DNA from: Limnovirga sp038203525
GTDB lineage: Bacteria; Bacteroidota; Bacteroidia; Chitinophagales; Chitinophagaceae
DNA: 64,000 nt
NCBI GenBank assembly: GCA_038203525.1
Contig: JBBRDW010000003.1
Span: 1 to 64,000 of the forward strand
Direction of reading: 5' to 3'
Below are positions 9,329 to 18,772 of the stretch, in pieces. The notes beneath the pieces were generated by a model that was not told the DNA's origin, ran no database searches, and saw only the letters and a program-made list of their open reading frames with translations. Each line of letters opens with the position of its first letter. Within the stretch, counting starts at the first letter, position 1. A program made the position numbers and the translations under genes.

Positions 9329-10359
9329 TGAGTAATCCGTTTTTATTAACCAATAACCGCATAAGGGCCACCATACAATACCTTAAAAAAAAGTGGATCC
9401 TCATTATACTCGCTGCAATTTTTGGAATTACACTTGGTGTAATCTATTGCTATATAAAACGACCGTTGTATACAGCAAAACTCACATTCACTTTACAGGA
9501 CGAAGATAAAAGCTCAGCAGGTGGATTGCTAAATATTGCCGCACAATTTGGTTTCGATCTGGGCGGAAGCGTAGGTGGTATTTTTGAAGGCGACAATATT
9601 GTTGAACTGTTTAAAAGCCATAAAATTATTGAGAATACATTGCTGCAGCCTTATGAAAACACGTCCAACTCTTATGCTGACGTTTTTCTGGATGTTATGC
9701 GCATGCGTGGCGATCTTCCGGCAAAAATGTTTCCTGTGAAGATGGATCCTAAAACTTTCTCCAGGTTGCAAGATAGTGTGATGGGTGTAATGCATAAATT
9801 TATTACTGTCGCCTTGCTCGAAGTGGTAAAACCCGATAAGCGGCTTAATATCTTTCAGGTAAGTTTTAAAACAAATGATGAAAAATACACCAGCAATTTT
9901 ACCAATACACTGGTAGCAGACGTGGCAAAATATTACGTAGAAACAAAAACAAAAAAAGCCCGCCAAAACGTAGATATACTGCAAAGCAGAACCGATTCTA
10001 TTCACCGGGCATTTAACAGCGCCATCTCTGGCAGGGCAAGCATATTAGACGCAAATCTAAACCCCGCATTTCAAATGCCTTTGGTTGGCGCCCAGCAAAA
10101 GCAAACTGACATAACAGTGTTGGGTACTGCCTATGGCGAATTACTCAAAAACCTTGAACTGGCCAAGTACTCGCTGCTTAAAGAAACACCGCTTCTGCAG
10201 GTTATAGACGAGCCGCGCTACCCTCTTGAAAAAAAAGAATATCCCTTCCTGCTGTATGTGCCGCTAAGTTTTTTTGTTTTCACTTTTCTTGCAATATTTG
10301 GATTAATTGCATTAAAAATTGCAGGCATGCTGTACCGTACCTATTGGCTGGCAAAATAA
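9328..10359 (+). CDS. Wzz-type polysaccharide chain-length regulator
   Basis: Inner-membrane polysaccharide co-polymerase. It has a cytoplasmic N-terminus, a first membrane helix (WILIILAAIFGITLGVIYC, about 23-41), a long periplasmic region, the conserved proline-rich stretch IDEPRYPLEKKEYPFL and a second membrane helix near the C-terminus. No kinase domain follows, unlike tyrosine-kinase fusions. Its ATG overlaps the exporter stop (TAATG), so the two are translationally coupled and probably work as one export complex. Confidence 0.88.
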   Translation: MSNPFLLTNNRIRATIQYLKKKWILIILAAIFGITLGVIYCYIKRPLYTAKLTFTLQDEDKSSAGGLLNIAAQFGFDLGGSVGGIFEGDNIVELFKSHKIIENTLLQPYENTSNSYADVFLDVMRMRGDLPAKMFPVKMDPKTFSRLQDSVMGVMHKFITVALLEVVKPDKRLNIFQVSFKTNDEKYTSNFTNTLVADVAKYYVETKTKKARQNVDILQSRTDSIHRAFNSAISGRASILDANLNPAFQMPLVGAQQKQTDITVLGTAYGELLKNLELAKYSLLKETPLLQVIDEPRYPLEKKEYPFLLYVPLSFFVFTFLAIFGLIALKIAGMLYRTYWLAK

Positions 10360-10374
10360 TATTGATGAATACAG

Positions 10375-10580
10375 ATTTTTTTTGAGCCCGGCTTTAACTA
10401 GCCCTATCGGCTTTTCTTGCGTCGCACTCTTGTACATTCTGTCCACCGCTCACCAGCAACCTGTCACCAATCACTATATGCAGTGTACAGTTGGGTTTGG
10501 CCAGCTGAATAAAGTTCCGAACGTACAAGAGTGCGACGCAACGTAAGCCTGGTAACCGTTATAGAGCCTGGCCAATAAAA
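10375..10580. repeat. IR-A copy 4, paired
   Basis: Outer left T7, GAGCCCGGC ending at 10392, left core 10417-10435, right core 10523-10542, outer right GAGCCTGGCC at 10564-10573. It begins 16 bases after the wzz stop. The loop next to the right core carries the extended internal motif seen in other copies (TTCCGAAC when read outward). Confidence 0.85.
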
Positions 10581-10648
10581 TAATACACTGCATTAACCCC
10601 CTGCATTTTATAATGTAATATTGCAGCATAACATAGCTGACACAGCCC

Positions 10649-11902
10649 ATGCTTTTTAGTTTTAAAAAAGAACTGGTAATTAATTACCTCTATTACTCGC
10701 TTGGGTTTATAATTCCGGGCATTTTATCTTTTTTATTTATTCCGTTTGTAATGCGCAGTTACGGAGCCGGCGTTTATGCCCAATATTCCATAGCGTTTAA
10801 TACACTCAATACCGTTTCGGCATTTTGTTATGGATGGGTTGGGCACGGGTATATTAGATTTTACAGCACAAACAGCACAAACCTTTACAGTACCGCGGTA
10901 AAGCTGTTAATAAAGAGCCTATTACTGGGACTAATCGTTTTTACAGGCATTATTTTTTTTGTAGCCGATATAAGCTTTGCAGATTACTGCCTGCTTATGC
11001 CTGCATATTTTCTTTCAGGCCTTTATTCTTTTAGCCTAATGATTTGCTATGCAAAGCAAAAAGCAAGGCTGGTAGCGGTTGCCGAAACAGTTAGAACCAT
11101 CATTTCTGTATTCGTTCCATTTATCGTGTTTCTTTTTTTGGGTAACCTGCAAGCACTGCCAGTCCTGCTTTTATCGCTTATGCTATCGTACATAATGCCG
11201 CTGATAATCGTAATGAAAAATGCAGGAATAGACCATAGCATATTTAAAAAAGGAGTGACATTTATTTACAATACGGACACCGCAAAAAAGTTAACAGGTT
11301 ATGGATTGCCCCTCGCACTTTTCTTTTCTTTTTTAATGGCGCTTATGGTAAACGACAGGTTTGTTATTGCCAGGTTATTGAGTTATACTGCTTCGGGCAA
11401 TTATGCAGCACTCTACGATGCCGTGAATAAAGCGGTAACGTTTGCAACTGCACCCATAGCCTTTACGTTTCATGCCCATATTGTAAAACAATATAACGAT
11501 GGCAACAAAAAAGGAGCTTATGCAAGTGTGGGTAAAGCACTTGCACTTCAACTGGGAATTTTTATTGCTGGTTTTATTCTACTTTATGTGGCGGGGCCAT
11601 TGCTCTTAGCGCTTCTGTTTAAAAATGATATTCCTGTAGGCTATATGCAAATGGCTTACTTTATTTACGCAGGTGTTTTCGTTTTACAAATGGCAGTAAT
11701 AGTGCACAAACCGCTGGAGCTTAAGATGCAAACGAAACACCTTGCGAGGGGTATAATACTTGCATTTATTTTTAACGTCGCGGCAAATTATATATTGATT
11801 GGGCAGTTTAAATCTGTTTTCGTAGCGGCTTACACAACACTGGGCGCTTCGATTATTTACCTGGTTTATGTTGCCTTTTTTTCAATAAAACGAAGTGATT
11901 AA
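10649..11902 (+). CDS. Wzx-like oligosaccharide flippase
   Basis: Multipass membrane protein of 417 residues with about 12 hydrophobic segments, of the MOP/MATE superfamily polysaccharide transporter type. The N-terminus (NYLYYSLGFIIPGILSFLFIPF...MRSYGAGVYAQYS) has the glycine- and proline-rich first helix and the YGAGVYAQYS turn common in O-unit flippases. It would move undecaprenyl-linked repeat units to the periplasm for polymerisation by the downstream Wzy-like protein. Confidence 0.87.
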   Translation: MLFSFKKELVINYLYYSLGFIIPGILSFLFIPFVMRSYGAGVYAQYSIAFNTLNTVSAFCYGWVGHGYIRFYSTNSTNLYSTAVKLLIKSLLLGLIVFTGIIFFVADISFADYCLLMPAYFLSGLYSFSLMICYAKQKARLVAVAETVRTIISVFVPFIVFLFLGNLQALPVLLLSLMLSYIMPLIIVMKNAGIDHSIFKKGVTFIYNTDTAKKLTGYGLPLALFFSFLMALMVNDRFVIARLLSYTASGNYAALYDAVNKAVTFATAPIAFTFHAHIVKQYNDGNKKGAYASVGKALALQLGIFIAGFILLYVAGPLLLALLFKNDIPVGYMQMAYFIYAGVFVLQMAVIVHKPLELKMQTKHLARGIILAFIFNVAANYILIGQFKSVFVAAYTTLGASIIYLVYVAFFSIKRSD

Positions 11903-11979
11903 ACTAACCTTCTAGCTTTAGACACACAATAAGGTTTCTCCTTTTGTATGGCATTGCGACCGCCAATGAAACTCTTGGC

Positions 11980-12969
11980 TCAATTAGCTTTTGCTTTAAT
12001 AATATACATACGTTGATCGCCCTTATGTTCTTTGTTTAATTCTTCTGCTTTTCTTTCGTAGGCTTTAACCTCGCTGGCCGAAAACAAATGCTGTTTGCCG
12101 GGTAAAAGCTTTTTATAAAAGGGCCTGTAGTAAGATTTTGGAGAGTTAAGACCAATGTCTTTTTTAAATTGCTCGCTGCCAATAAATTGAAAAGAATAAG
12201 AATCGTCTTTTACTTCTGTTACCCGCAGGCCTGCCTGCTCGCACAATAGATGCATACTTTTATCTGTATGTAGAAAAACATGGCGCGGCGCATCCCACTG
12301 CACCCAGTTTTCTTTATATTGTTCAAATGCTGCCGAATCGCAAACGGGGATCCTTATCATGCATGTACCATTTACTGCAAGCAATTTGCTTATCTTTTGC
12401 ATAATTGCTGCGGGGCTTTCCATATGTTCAAAGCTATGGTGCAGCATTATAAGATCGTATTTTTTATTTTCATCCAAATCAAACAAAAACAGCTTGTAGA
12501 TAGGAAACTTATTTGAGTGATTTTCATTTGCCGCAAAAGGTTCAACTCCTGAAACATTTTTGAAGCCGATATTGTACAAAGCTTCTATCAGTTCACCCTT
12601 TCCGCACCCAACATCAAGTATCTTCATACCGGGTTCAATAAGGCCTTTTAATGACCGTGCGGCTAGGTGATTTTTAGCGTAATTTTTTAATAGATCACCA
12701 GTCAATGATCTGTGTCCAATTTCAGAAGCAATAATCTTTTGAAGTAAGATTTTTTTTATTGATAATACGATATTGTTTTTATAGTCGGCAAAGCCTGAAT
12801 AACTGTCAGGGTATAGCTCATTGATATTTGTTACCGGCTTATCTATTTGCATAGCCCCACATGATAAGCATTTGTTATACTTATATAATTTACCCGTACC
12901 AAACATCATTTCGCGGGCTGTAAACACTTCATTTAATTCGCTGTTACCACAAATGTTGCAATTGAACAT
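11980..12969 (-). CDS. Methyltransferase with N-terminal zinc-ribbon motif
   Basis: 329 residues on the strand opposite to its neighbours. The N-terminus has two CxxC pairs (CNICGNSEL and KCLSCGAM, within the first 40 residues), typical of sugar C-methyltransferase-like proteins. A Rossmann methyltransferase domain follows with LDVGCGKGELIEALY (motif I) and DLIMLHHSFEHMESP. The context points to modification of a deoxysugar or glycan; the substrate is inference. Confidence 0.8.
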   Translation of the reverse strand: MFNCNICGNSELNEVFTAREMMFGTGKLYKYNKCLSCGAMQIDKPVTNINELYPDSYSGFADYKNNIVLSIKKILLQKIIASEIGHRSLTGDLLKNYAKNHLAARSLKGLIEPGMKILDVGCGKGELIEALYNIGFKNVSGVEPFAANENHSNKFPIYKLFLFDLDENKKYDLIMLHHSFEHMESPAAIMQKISKLLAVNGTCMIRIPVCDSAAFEQYKENWVQWDAPRHVFLHTDKSMHLLCEQAGLRVTEVKDDSYSFQFIGSEQFKKDIGLNSPKSYYRPFYKKLLPGKQHLFSASEVKAYERKAEELNKEHKGDQRMYIIKAKAN

Positions 12970-13148
12970 ATTAGCCGGTTAAAATTTAGAAAATTGAATG
13001 CAAATGTAAAGACTTGACATTTGGGTTACTCTTAAAAAATCACCAGCTGGCTTATGCAATATATTTATTGGTCTGAAATAATAAATTCAAATTGGTATTT
13101 TAAACGATATTTGTTTTAGTCACTTTAAAATGATTTTTTTAATAAACC

Positions 13149-14405
13149 ATGTTTGAAACAATAGCAATAATAATAACGCTGGCAATATTCCTTTTTAATT
13201 ATTCATTAAATGCTGATCTGTTTTATCCGCCGGCTGTGTTTAACCTCGTTTGGCTTGCCGTTTTTATTGCATACGCAATTTTTGTAAATTCTAATGCAGG
13301 CGATATTTATGAGATTGACGGACGTTGTTTTTTTGTTTTTATTGGCGGACAGATTGTTTTCTCACTTGGAGGGCTCTTTGCCATCGATAAAAAGAAGATC
13401 AAAGAAAAGCAGGAGTACAGGCCGGTTTTAAAACACAATTTTGATAAATATTTTTTCTGGTTTTTATTGCTGATGTTACCTGTTTATGCTGCAAAACTAA
13501 TGGCTATTGTAGGAGCATCCAGCATTAATGATACCAATGCTTTTATGATACTCCGATATGAATTTACACAGGAAGACGCTGATCTTGGTATATTAAAATA
13601 TCTTAATTACATAGCTGTTTTTGCTTTCGCCGTAGCCTTATATAAATTTCATTATACAGATTATAAACCTATTACCTGGCAACAAAAATTATATAAATAT
13701 TCCTATTATTTTATTGCAACGCTGTACGCCGTTTCCTCAACCGGCCGGTCTTATTTATTAATTCTCTTCTGTTTATATATAGGCTTTAAAGGTATTTCCG
13801 GTGGTTTAAAAAAAAGCCATTATTTATTTGCGGGTCTTGCCATATTTATTTTGTTTGGAACCATTGCTATCGTTTTGAAAAAAGCCGGAGGAGATGATCT
13901 TAGTTTTACCCAAACAATCGGATCTGTATTCGATTCGTTCACTGTTTATTTTGTTGGTGGAATTTATGCGTTTAGTGCTTTTATAAAAGATGGTTTTACG
14001 CTTGACTATGGGGAAAATACATTTCGGTTTTTTATTGCGCTTTTTCATACAATTGGGCTTACTGCACAAGAGCCTAAAAATCTGGTAATGCCTTTTGTTA
14101 CCACTCCGGTTATTGGCAATGTATATTCACTATATTATATCTATATCAAAGATTTCTGGTATTTCGGAATATTATTTAATTTCCTCTGGGGCTACCTGCA
14201 TAGCTGGTTTTATTACAGGGCCAGAAAAAATTTCACCTATCTTTTCGGGTACGCCCTTTTGTTGTATCCGTTGGTTTTGTCGTTCTTTCAAGACCAGTAT
14301 ATGTCGTTGTTGTCTACCTGGATACAAATGGCACTGCTGGCATTTATTGCAGCACATTTTATTAGATACGAAAAGATTGCCGCAACTGCCAGCCCGCAGC
14401 ATTAA
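13149..14405 (+). CDS. Wzy-like O-antigen/oligosaccharide repeat-unit polymerase
   Basis: 418 residues with about 11 membrane helices and a large loop in the second half, the usual topology of Wzy polymerases. It contains VSSTGRSYLLILF, a short motif with Arg in the middle as in several Bacteroidota polymerases. Sequence conservation in this family is low, so the call rests on topology and context between flippase and glycosyltransferase. Confidence 0.72.
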   Translation: MFETIAIIITLAIFLFNYSLNADLFYPPAVFNLVWLAVFIAYAIFVNSNAGDIYEIDGRCFFVFIGGQIVFSLGGLFAIDKKKIKEKQEYRPVLKHNFDKYFFWFLLLMLPVYAAKLMAIVGASSINDTNAFMILRYEFTQEDADLGILKYLNYIAVFAFAVALYKFHYTDYKPITWQQKLYKYSYYFIATLYAVSSTGRSYLLILFCLYIGFKGISGGLKKSHYLFAGLAIFILFGTIAIVLKKAGGDDLSFTQTIGSVFDSFTVYFVGGIYAFSAFIKDGFTLDYGENTFRFFIALFHTIGLTAQEPKNLVMPFVTTPVIGNVYSLYYIYIKDFWYFGILFNFLWGYLHSWFYYRARKNFTYLFGYALLLYPLVLSFFQDQYMSLLSTWIQMALLAFIAAHFIRYEKIAATASPQH

Positions 14406-14425
14406 AAAAAAATAGCCTAAAAATT

Positions 14426-15343
14426 ATGCATCAGGGTATTGACATTGTTATTATTAATTATTATTCAACAGCCAAAATAAAGGCTTTACTTAAAACCATT
14501 AGTGAGAGTATTATTGAAAACTTAACTCCTATTCATATAATTATTGTAAGTAATTCAGCTGAAAAAGAACTAGATACTTTTAAAACGCAGCCAGATATCT
14601 CCCTTGTCATTAATCAGCAAAACAAAGGCTTTGGTCATGCGTGCAATCAGGCACTTAAAATCTGCAAATACAGTTACCTGCTGCTTTTAAATCCCGATAC
14701 ACTTTTAAACCACACTTCGTTACAGCAGGCATTTAATTTTATGGAAAAAAACCATTCCGTTACCGTAGTGGGTGTAAAACATTTAAATGAACATGGCCAG
14801 GTTGTTCCCTCCTGCTCACGTTTTCCCAAACCACAATATTATTTGAATGATATATTTGGACTCTCAAAAATAAATCCGGCCTGGTTTCACACCGCTTCAT
14901 TAATGCGTGACTGGGACCATCAAAGCTCCAAATATATTGATCAGGTAATGGGGGCTTTTATGTTTATACGCCGCTCTTTTATTAACCTGTGCGGCTTTAT
15001 GGATCCACGTTTTTTTGTCTTTGGTGAAGACCTCGATTTCTGTAAAAAAGTTTGGCTTAACAATGGTAAAGTATTTTATAATTCAGACATTCAGATTGTA
15101 CACGAAGGTGCCAACTCAACAGAAGGCATCAGCCATATTAAACTCTGTTACGCGACCGAAGGCAAACTAAAATACGCCAATAAATATTTCAGCAGAAGGT
15201 GGTATATTATTATTTTGTTTGCAACATTGGCAATAGAACCTTTTACACGTATTTGCTTTTCGCTTGTAAGTGCAAATTTTAAACAGGCGGCCGAAACCAT
15301 TACAGGTTACAAAATGCTTTACCAGCGAAAACAGTTTAAGTAG
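14426..15343 (+). CDS. GT2 family glycosyltransferase (rhamnosyltransferase-like)
   Basis: 305 residues. A GT-A fold starts with IDIVIINYYS; the nucleotide-sugar region NKGFGHACNQAL leads to the LLLNPDT metal-binding triad, then QVMGAFMFIRRS and DPRFFVFGEDLDFCKK with the acidic catalytic segment. This pattern matches WbbL-like enzymes that add rhamnose to lipid-linked intermediates; the exact sugar is not certain. A hydrophobic stretch near 250-275 may attach it to the membrane. It lies 20 bases after the polymerase gene and is probably co-transcribed. Confidence 0.87.
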   Translation: MHQGIDIVIINYYSTAKIKALLKTISESIIENLTPIHIIIVSNSAEKELDTFKTQPDISLVINQQNKGFGHACNQALKICKYSYLLLLNPDTLLNHTSLQQAFNFMEKNHSVTVVGVKHLNEHGQVVPSCSRFPKPQYYLNDIFGLSKINPAWFHTASLMRDWDHQSSKYIDQVMGAFMFIRRSFINLCGFMDPRFFVFGEDLDFCKKVWLNNGKVFYNSDIQIVHEGANSTEGISHIKLCYATEGKLKYANKYFSRRWYIIILFATLAIEPFTRICFSLVSANFKQAAETITGYKMLYQRKQFK

Positions 15344-15365
15344 GTATCGTTCATAGTCAGGATAA

Positions 15366-16193
15366 TTTTTTTGGGCCGGCGCCACAATTACTATTTAACT
15401 TCCGTTGTGTCACTCACTTGTACTTTCGGTTATGTAATTGTGCTTTTATTGTAGCGTAGATTGACACGAAATATAGGCAACGATGAGTTTCCAAAATCAT
15501 TATAGATAAGCTTGCTTAGCAAAAGTTTTTATATGAACGTTTGAAAATACTAAAGTTATTAGCAGCCAATTTTGAAGGGTGCAATTCAAATTGTCGCATC
15601 AATAATTGTACATTTAGGTAACCAACTTCCATTTTTATGACAAAAGAACAATTGATTGCATCAGTAAGTGCCCACTATGAAGAGTTGACTGCCTTAAATA
15701 AGATTGATAATTTTTATGATTATGAAAGCGACTTTATAAAGCTTTGGGCAAAGATGGGAAAAGAATTTTTAGTAAAGAATATCAGCACAGTTCCTGGCGA
15801 CAGGAGAAAAAAAACGCTAACCGTTTTTGGGGAGTTGACGATAGCCAAAAGCCATCCCTTTAGCGAAGCGGTAAATGGATTTCAGATAAGCCCAGGGATG
15901 CAACAGTTAATGACTTACTGCGGCCAGTTGGACAGCTGTGAAAAAAGCAATGAAGTATTAAAGGAAATGTTGCAGATAGAAGTATGCGAAGCACAGATTT
16001 ACAGGGTAACGGATTTTTTTTTCGCAGAGTCTCCTCTAATAGTTTTGTGGGTGGCAGGGACTCTGCGAGTCGATGGTCCTACTTTTCAAACTTACCCGCT
16101 AATCTACGCTTATATAAAAGCAGCATTACCCTACAAAAGTACAAGAGTGCGACGCAAGTAAAGCATCATACCTGTTACTAAAGCCGGGCTAAT
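15366..16193. repeat. IR-A copy 5, long form with transposase remnant
   Basis: Outer left TTTTTTTGGGCCGGC ends at 15380, left core (type 2) at 15404-15423, right core (type 1) at 16139-16157, outer right AGCCGGGCT at 16182-16190. The 715-base interior holds a transposase-like ORF and a further 10-bp inverted match (15453-15462 with 16101-16110). It is the longest unambiguous pair whose interior is not host genes and begins 23 bases after the glycosyltransferase stop. Confidence 0.75.
15637..16161 (+). pseudogene. Truncated transposase-like protein (ISKra4/UPF0236-like N-terminus)
   Basis: About 127 residues look like the N-terminus of an ISKra4-type transposase: FYDYESDFIKLWAKMGKEFL, RRKKTLTVFGELTIAKSHPFSE, GFQISPGMQQLMTYCGQLD and LQIEVCEAQIYRVTD. 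After RVTD the frame passes into unrelated sequence that includes a CGCAGAGTC/GACTCTGCG hairpin and the right IR-A core, so the last 47 residues (ending RVRRK) are read-through. The DDE catalytic part is missing. It cannot transpose by itself. Family assignment is from memory of motifs. Confidence 0.55.
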
Positions 16194-16206
16194 CAATTTA
16201 TGGGTT

Positions 16207-17460
16207 CTACATTGTTGCAATAGACTTTGCGGCAACAAAACCACTGGTCCAGGCATTTTGAAAATTAAAGCCGCCGGTAATGCCATCAACGTCTACAATT
16301 TCACCGGCAAAGTATAGGTGGGGTACTATTTTACTCTGCATGGTATTGGCTTCTATTTCGTTAAGCTTAATGCCGCCACAGGTTACAAACTCTTCTTTAA
16401 AAGTTGTTTTTCCTTTTACCTGAAATACCTGCGCAGTAAGCGTTTGAATGAGTTTGTTTTGTTGTGTTGATAACAAATCTGCCCAACGCTGGTCCGCACT
16501 AACAGAACTTTTTTCCAGCATATATAACCACAAACGGTTGGGCAAACCAAACGGGTTTTTTGTACTTATTTTTTGTGCGGCAAAACGGCTGCGCAGCGTG
16601 GGCCATTCGGCTCTTAATTTTTGTTCATTAAAATCTGGTAGCCAGTTAATAAATGCATTAAACGTATAGTTGCAATCTGCCAGTTGTCTTGCGCCCCACG
16701 CAGATAATTTTAAAATGGCCGGCCCGCTTAAACCCCAGTGTGTTATTAATACCGGGCCGGTCTCCGCCAGTTTTGTTCCCTGTATTTTAACCATTGCCTG
16801 CTCTAAGCTTACGCCCATTAATTGCGTAATGCTGTTGTTGGGAATATTAAAAGTAAACAGGGAAGGAACGGGTTCTTCAATGGTATGCCCTAGTTTTTTT
16901 AACCAATCGAACTGCGACGATTTGGGTCCGCCGCCACAGGCAATACATATATAATCTGCTTCTAAAGTTTTGCCCTTGCTTTCGTGAATGGTAAACCCTG
17001 TGCTTTGCACATTGATTTCTTTTACATCGTAGTTCATTTTTATTTCCACGACAAATTTATCTGCTTCTCTTAGCAAACAATCTATAATGGTTTGCGAGTC
17101 ATCTGTTATGGGGAACATACGCCCATCGGCCTCTGCCTTAAGTTTTACGCCACGGTCTTCAAACCATTGTACGGTGTGTGTTGTATTGAACCAGTGAAAA
17201 CATTTCTTTAAAAAATTCTGCCCGCGTGGGTAGCGTTTAACAAGTTCGGGTATATCGAAGCAGGCATGGGTAACATTGCACCGGCCGCCGCCACTCACTC
17301 TTACTTTAGATAAAAGCTTGCTGTTCTTCTCAAGAATAACAACCTTTAATGCCGTGTTTAAACGGGCTGCATTTACGGCACAGAAAAAGCCCGCAGCGCC
17401 ACCGCCAATAACAGCCAGCGTAGTTTGCTTAACGGTTATATTTTTAACTGCATCAGCCAT
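16207..17460 (-). CDS. BaiN/YhiN-like NAD(P)/FAD-dependent oxidoreductase (HI0933 family)
   Basis: Flavoprotein of 417 residues with the N-terminal dinucleotide fold LAVIGGGAAGFFCAVNAAR, then KVRVSGGGRCNVTH, a signature of the HI0933 family, and the C-terminal FAD motif FAGEIVDVDGITGGFNFQNAW. The reaction is poorly known for most members; BaiN acts on bile-acid intermediates, which need not apply here. The ATG at 17460 is preferred over a GTG at 17481 lying in the map terminator. Confidence 0.88.
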   Translation of the reverse strand: MADAVKNITVKQTTLAVIGGGAAGFFCAVNAARLNTALKVVILEKNSKLLSKVRVSGGGRCNVTHACFDIPELVKRYPRGQNFLKKCFHWFNTTHTVQWFEDRGVKLKAEADGRMFPITDDSQTIIDCLLREADKFVVEIKMNYDVKEINVQSTGFTIHESKGKTLEADYICIACGGGPKSSQFDWLKKLGHTIEEPVPSLFTFNIPNNSITQLMGVSLEQAMVKIQGTKLAETGPVLITHWGLSGPAILKLSAWGARQLADCNYTFNAFINWLPDFNEQKLRAEWPTLRSRFAAQKISTKNPFGLPNRLWLYMLEKSSVSADQRWADLLSTQQNKLIQTLTAQVFQVKGKTTFKEEFVTCGGIKLNEIEANTMQSKIVPHLYFAGEIVDVDGITGGFNFQNAWTSGFVAAKSIATM

Positions 17461-17471
17461 ATTCTTATAAA

Positions 17472-17494
17472 TAAAAACCACGTTTTAAACGTGG
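17472..17494 (-). terminator. Terminator overlapping the map stop codon
   Basis: Read on the minus strand, CCACGTTT and AAACGTGG form a stem that includes the last map codons and the TAA, followed by TTTTTATTT. It separates map from the BaiN-like gene. Confidence 0.7.
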
Positions 17495-18303
17495 CTTACT
17501 TCATAATAACTTGTATTTAAATTGGCGTTTGCTTTTTCCGCAGCCTCTATTATCGAGTAATCGGAGAGTATCAACGCTTTATTTTTTTTGACACATACAT
17601 CGTGTTCAAAATGAACGGAAGGTTTTCCGTCTCTTGTTCTAACTGTCCAGCCATCAGATTCTGTGTACACATCCTTTGTTCCCATATTTATCATGGGCTC
17701 AATAGCAAGTACTGCATTTTCTTTTAATTTGGGGCCGTTACCGCGCCTTCCGTAATTAGGCACCTGTGGGTCTTCGTGAAGACTTCGGCCCAGACCATGG
17801 CCTACCAATTCGCGAACAACGCCGTACCTGTTCCTGTTTTCGGTATAATCCTGTATGGCAAAAGCAATATCACCAACACGGTTGCCTGCAATGGCTTTTT
17901 CAATTCCGCGGTAGAGAGACTCTTTGGTGATACGAACGAGTTTCAATACCGCTTCACTTGCTTCGCCAATAATAAAAGTGTAGGCATGATCGCCATGCCA
18001 TCCGGCTAAAATAACACCCATATCTATTGAAACGATGTCGCCTTCTTTTAGGGGCTTGTTATCTGGAAAACCATGTACCACCACATCGTTTACGGAAGCG
18101 CAAATATTAAAAGGGTAACCGCGATAATTAAGAAACGAAGGAATGGCTTTATGATCGCGTACAAAATCGCCGCACAGTTTATCCAACTCAAGTGTGGTTA
18201 CACCTGATTTAAGTATTGCAGCCACTTCGGTTAAAGTCTTGCTTACCAGTGTGGCGCTCTCCCTCATGAGGGCTATTTCTGCTTCTGTTTTATAAATGAT
18301 CAT
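17485..18303 (-). CDS. map: Methionine aminopeptidase, type I
   Basis: Removes the initiator Met from nascent proteins. The ATG at 18303 gives MIIYKTEAEIALMRES, the normal N-terminus; an upstream ATG at 18324 adds seven residues. Metal ligands are visible in order: Asp of SIDMGV, Asp of GDHAYTF, His of VGHGLGRSLHE, Glu of AIEPM and Glu of HFEHDV. In many Bacteroidota map follows secY in one operon; here a terminator and an IR-A unit separate them, so it probably has its own promoter. Confidence 0.95.
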   Translation of the reverse strand: MIIYKTEAEIALMRESATLVSKTLTEVAAILKSGVTTLELDKLCGDFVRDHKAIPSFLNYRGYPFNICASVNDVVVHGFPDNKPLKEGDIVSIDMGVILAGWHGDHAYTFIIGEASEAVLKLVRITKESLYRGIEKAIAGNRVGDIAFAIQDYTENRNRYGVVRELVGHGLGRSLHEDPQVPNYGRRGNGPKLKENAVLAIEPMINMGTKDVYTESDGWTVRTRDGKPSVHFEHDVCVKKNKALILSDYSIIEAAEKANANLNTSYYEVSHV

Positions 18304-18614
18304 ACCGTTAATTCTGCGGGTCATTTTTCAGCTTTAATTCCCTTATTAATATGAGGTTCGGGGAAATTAACTTTATTAAAAAAAAATTAATTATTCCAGG
18401 TGCAACTTAAAAAACCGCTGGTTGAGAAATACATTTTTTTAATACGGCATTTTTTGCACTTTTGAACTGCTCTTCCGGCCGCTACCAGACTGCTATTCTT
18501 TTAGTAAATTAAGCAGCAAATTCAGTTGTTCATGTGTTCAAAAGTACTATCCCGGTTTGTATTTGGAAACCCATGAAATTTGAACCCTGTGAGCTGATGA
18601 TTCAAAATCTGCCA

Positions 18615-18669
18615 GTACAAGAGTGCGACGCAACGAAGACGCTATTGTTACTAAAAGCCGGGCTCGAAA
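18615..18669 (-). repeat. IR-A copy 6, single unit
   Basis: Right-facing core (type 1) at 18615-18634 and outer end GCCGGGCTCG at 18657-18666. No partner core is seen in the 290 bases to the left. It lies in the secY-map gap. The rest of the 18304-18614 interval is AT-rich and shows no other gene. Confidence 0.85.
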
Positions 18670-18699
18670 TTATTCTCAAATTATACGAAGACAGGCTTA

Positions 18700-18736
18700 C
18701 ACTCAAAAGAAAACCTGCCAGTAAGCTGACAGGTTT
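18700..18736 (-). terminator. Terminator after secY
   Basis: On the minus strand AAACCTG and CAGGTTT pair around a 12-base loop and are followed by TTTTCTTTTG. It sits 37 bases beyond the secY stop and ends the ribosomal protein operon there. Confidence 0.7.
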
Positions 18737-18772
18737 AATAATATGTTTACCGAAAGCCTTAAATCTTATTTA

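Noticed and set aside
16670..16954. ORF opposite the BaiN-like gene
   Set aside because: It overlaps a well-supported flavoprotein gene in another frame and has no recognisable features. Other long antisense ORFs in ligA, secY, rplB and arsM were dropped for the same reason.
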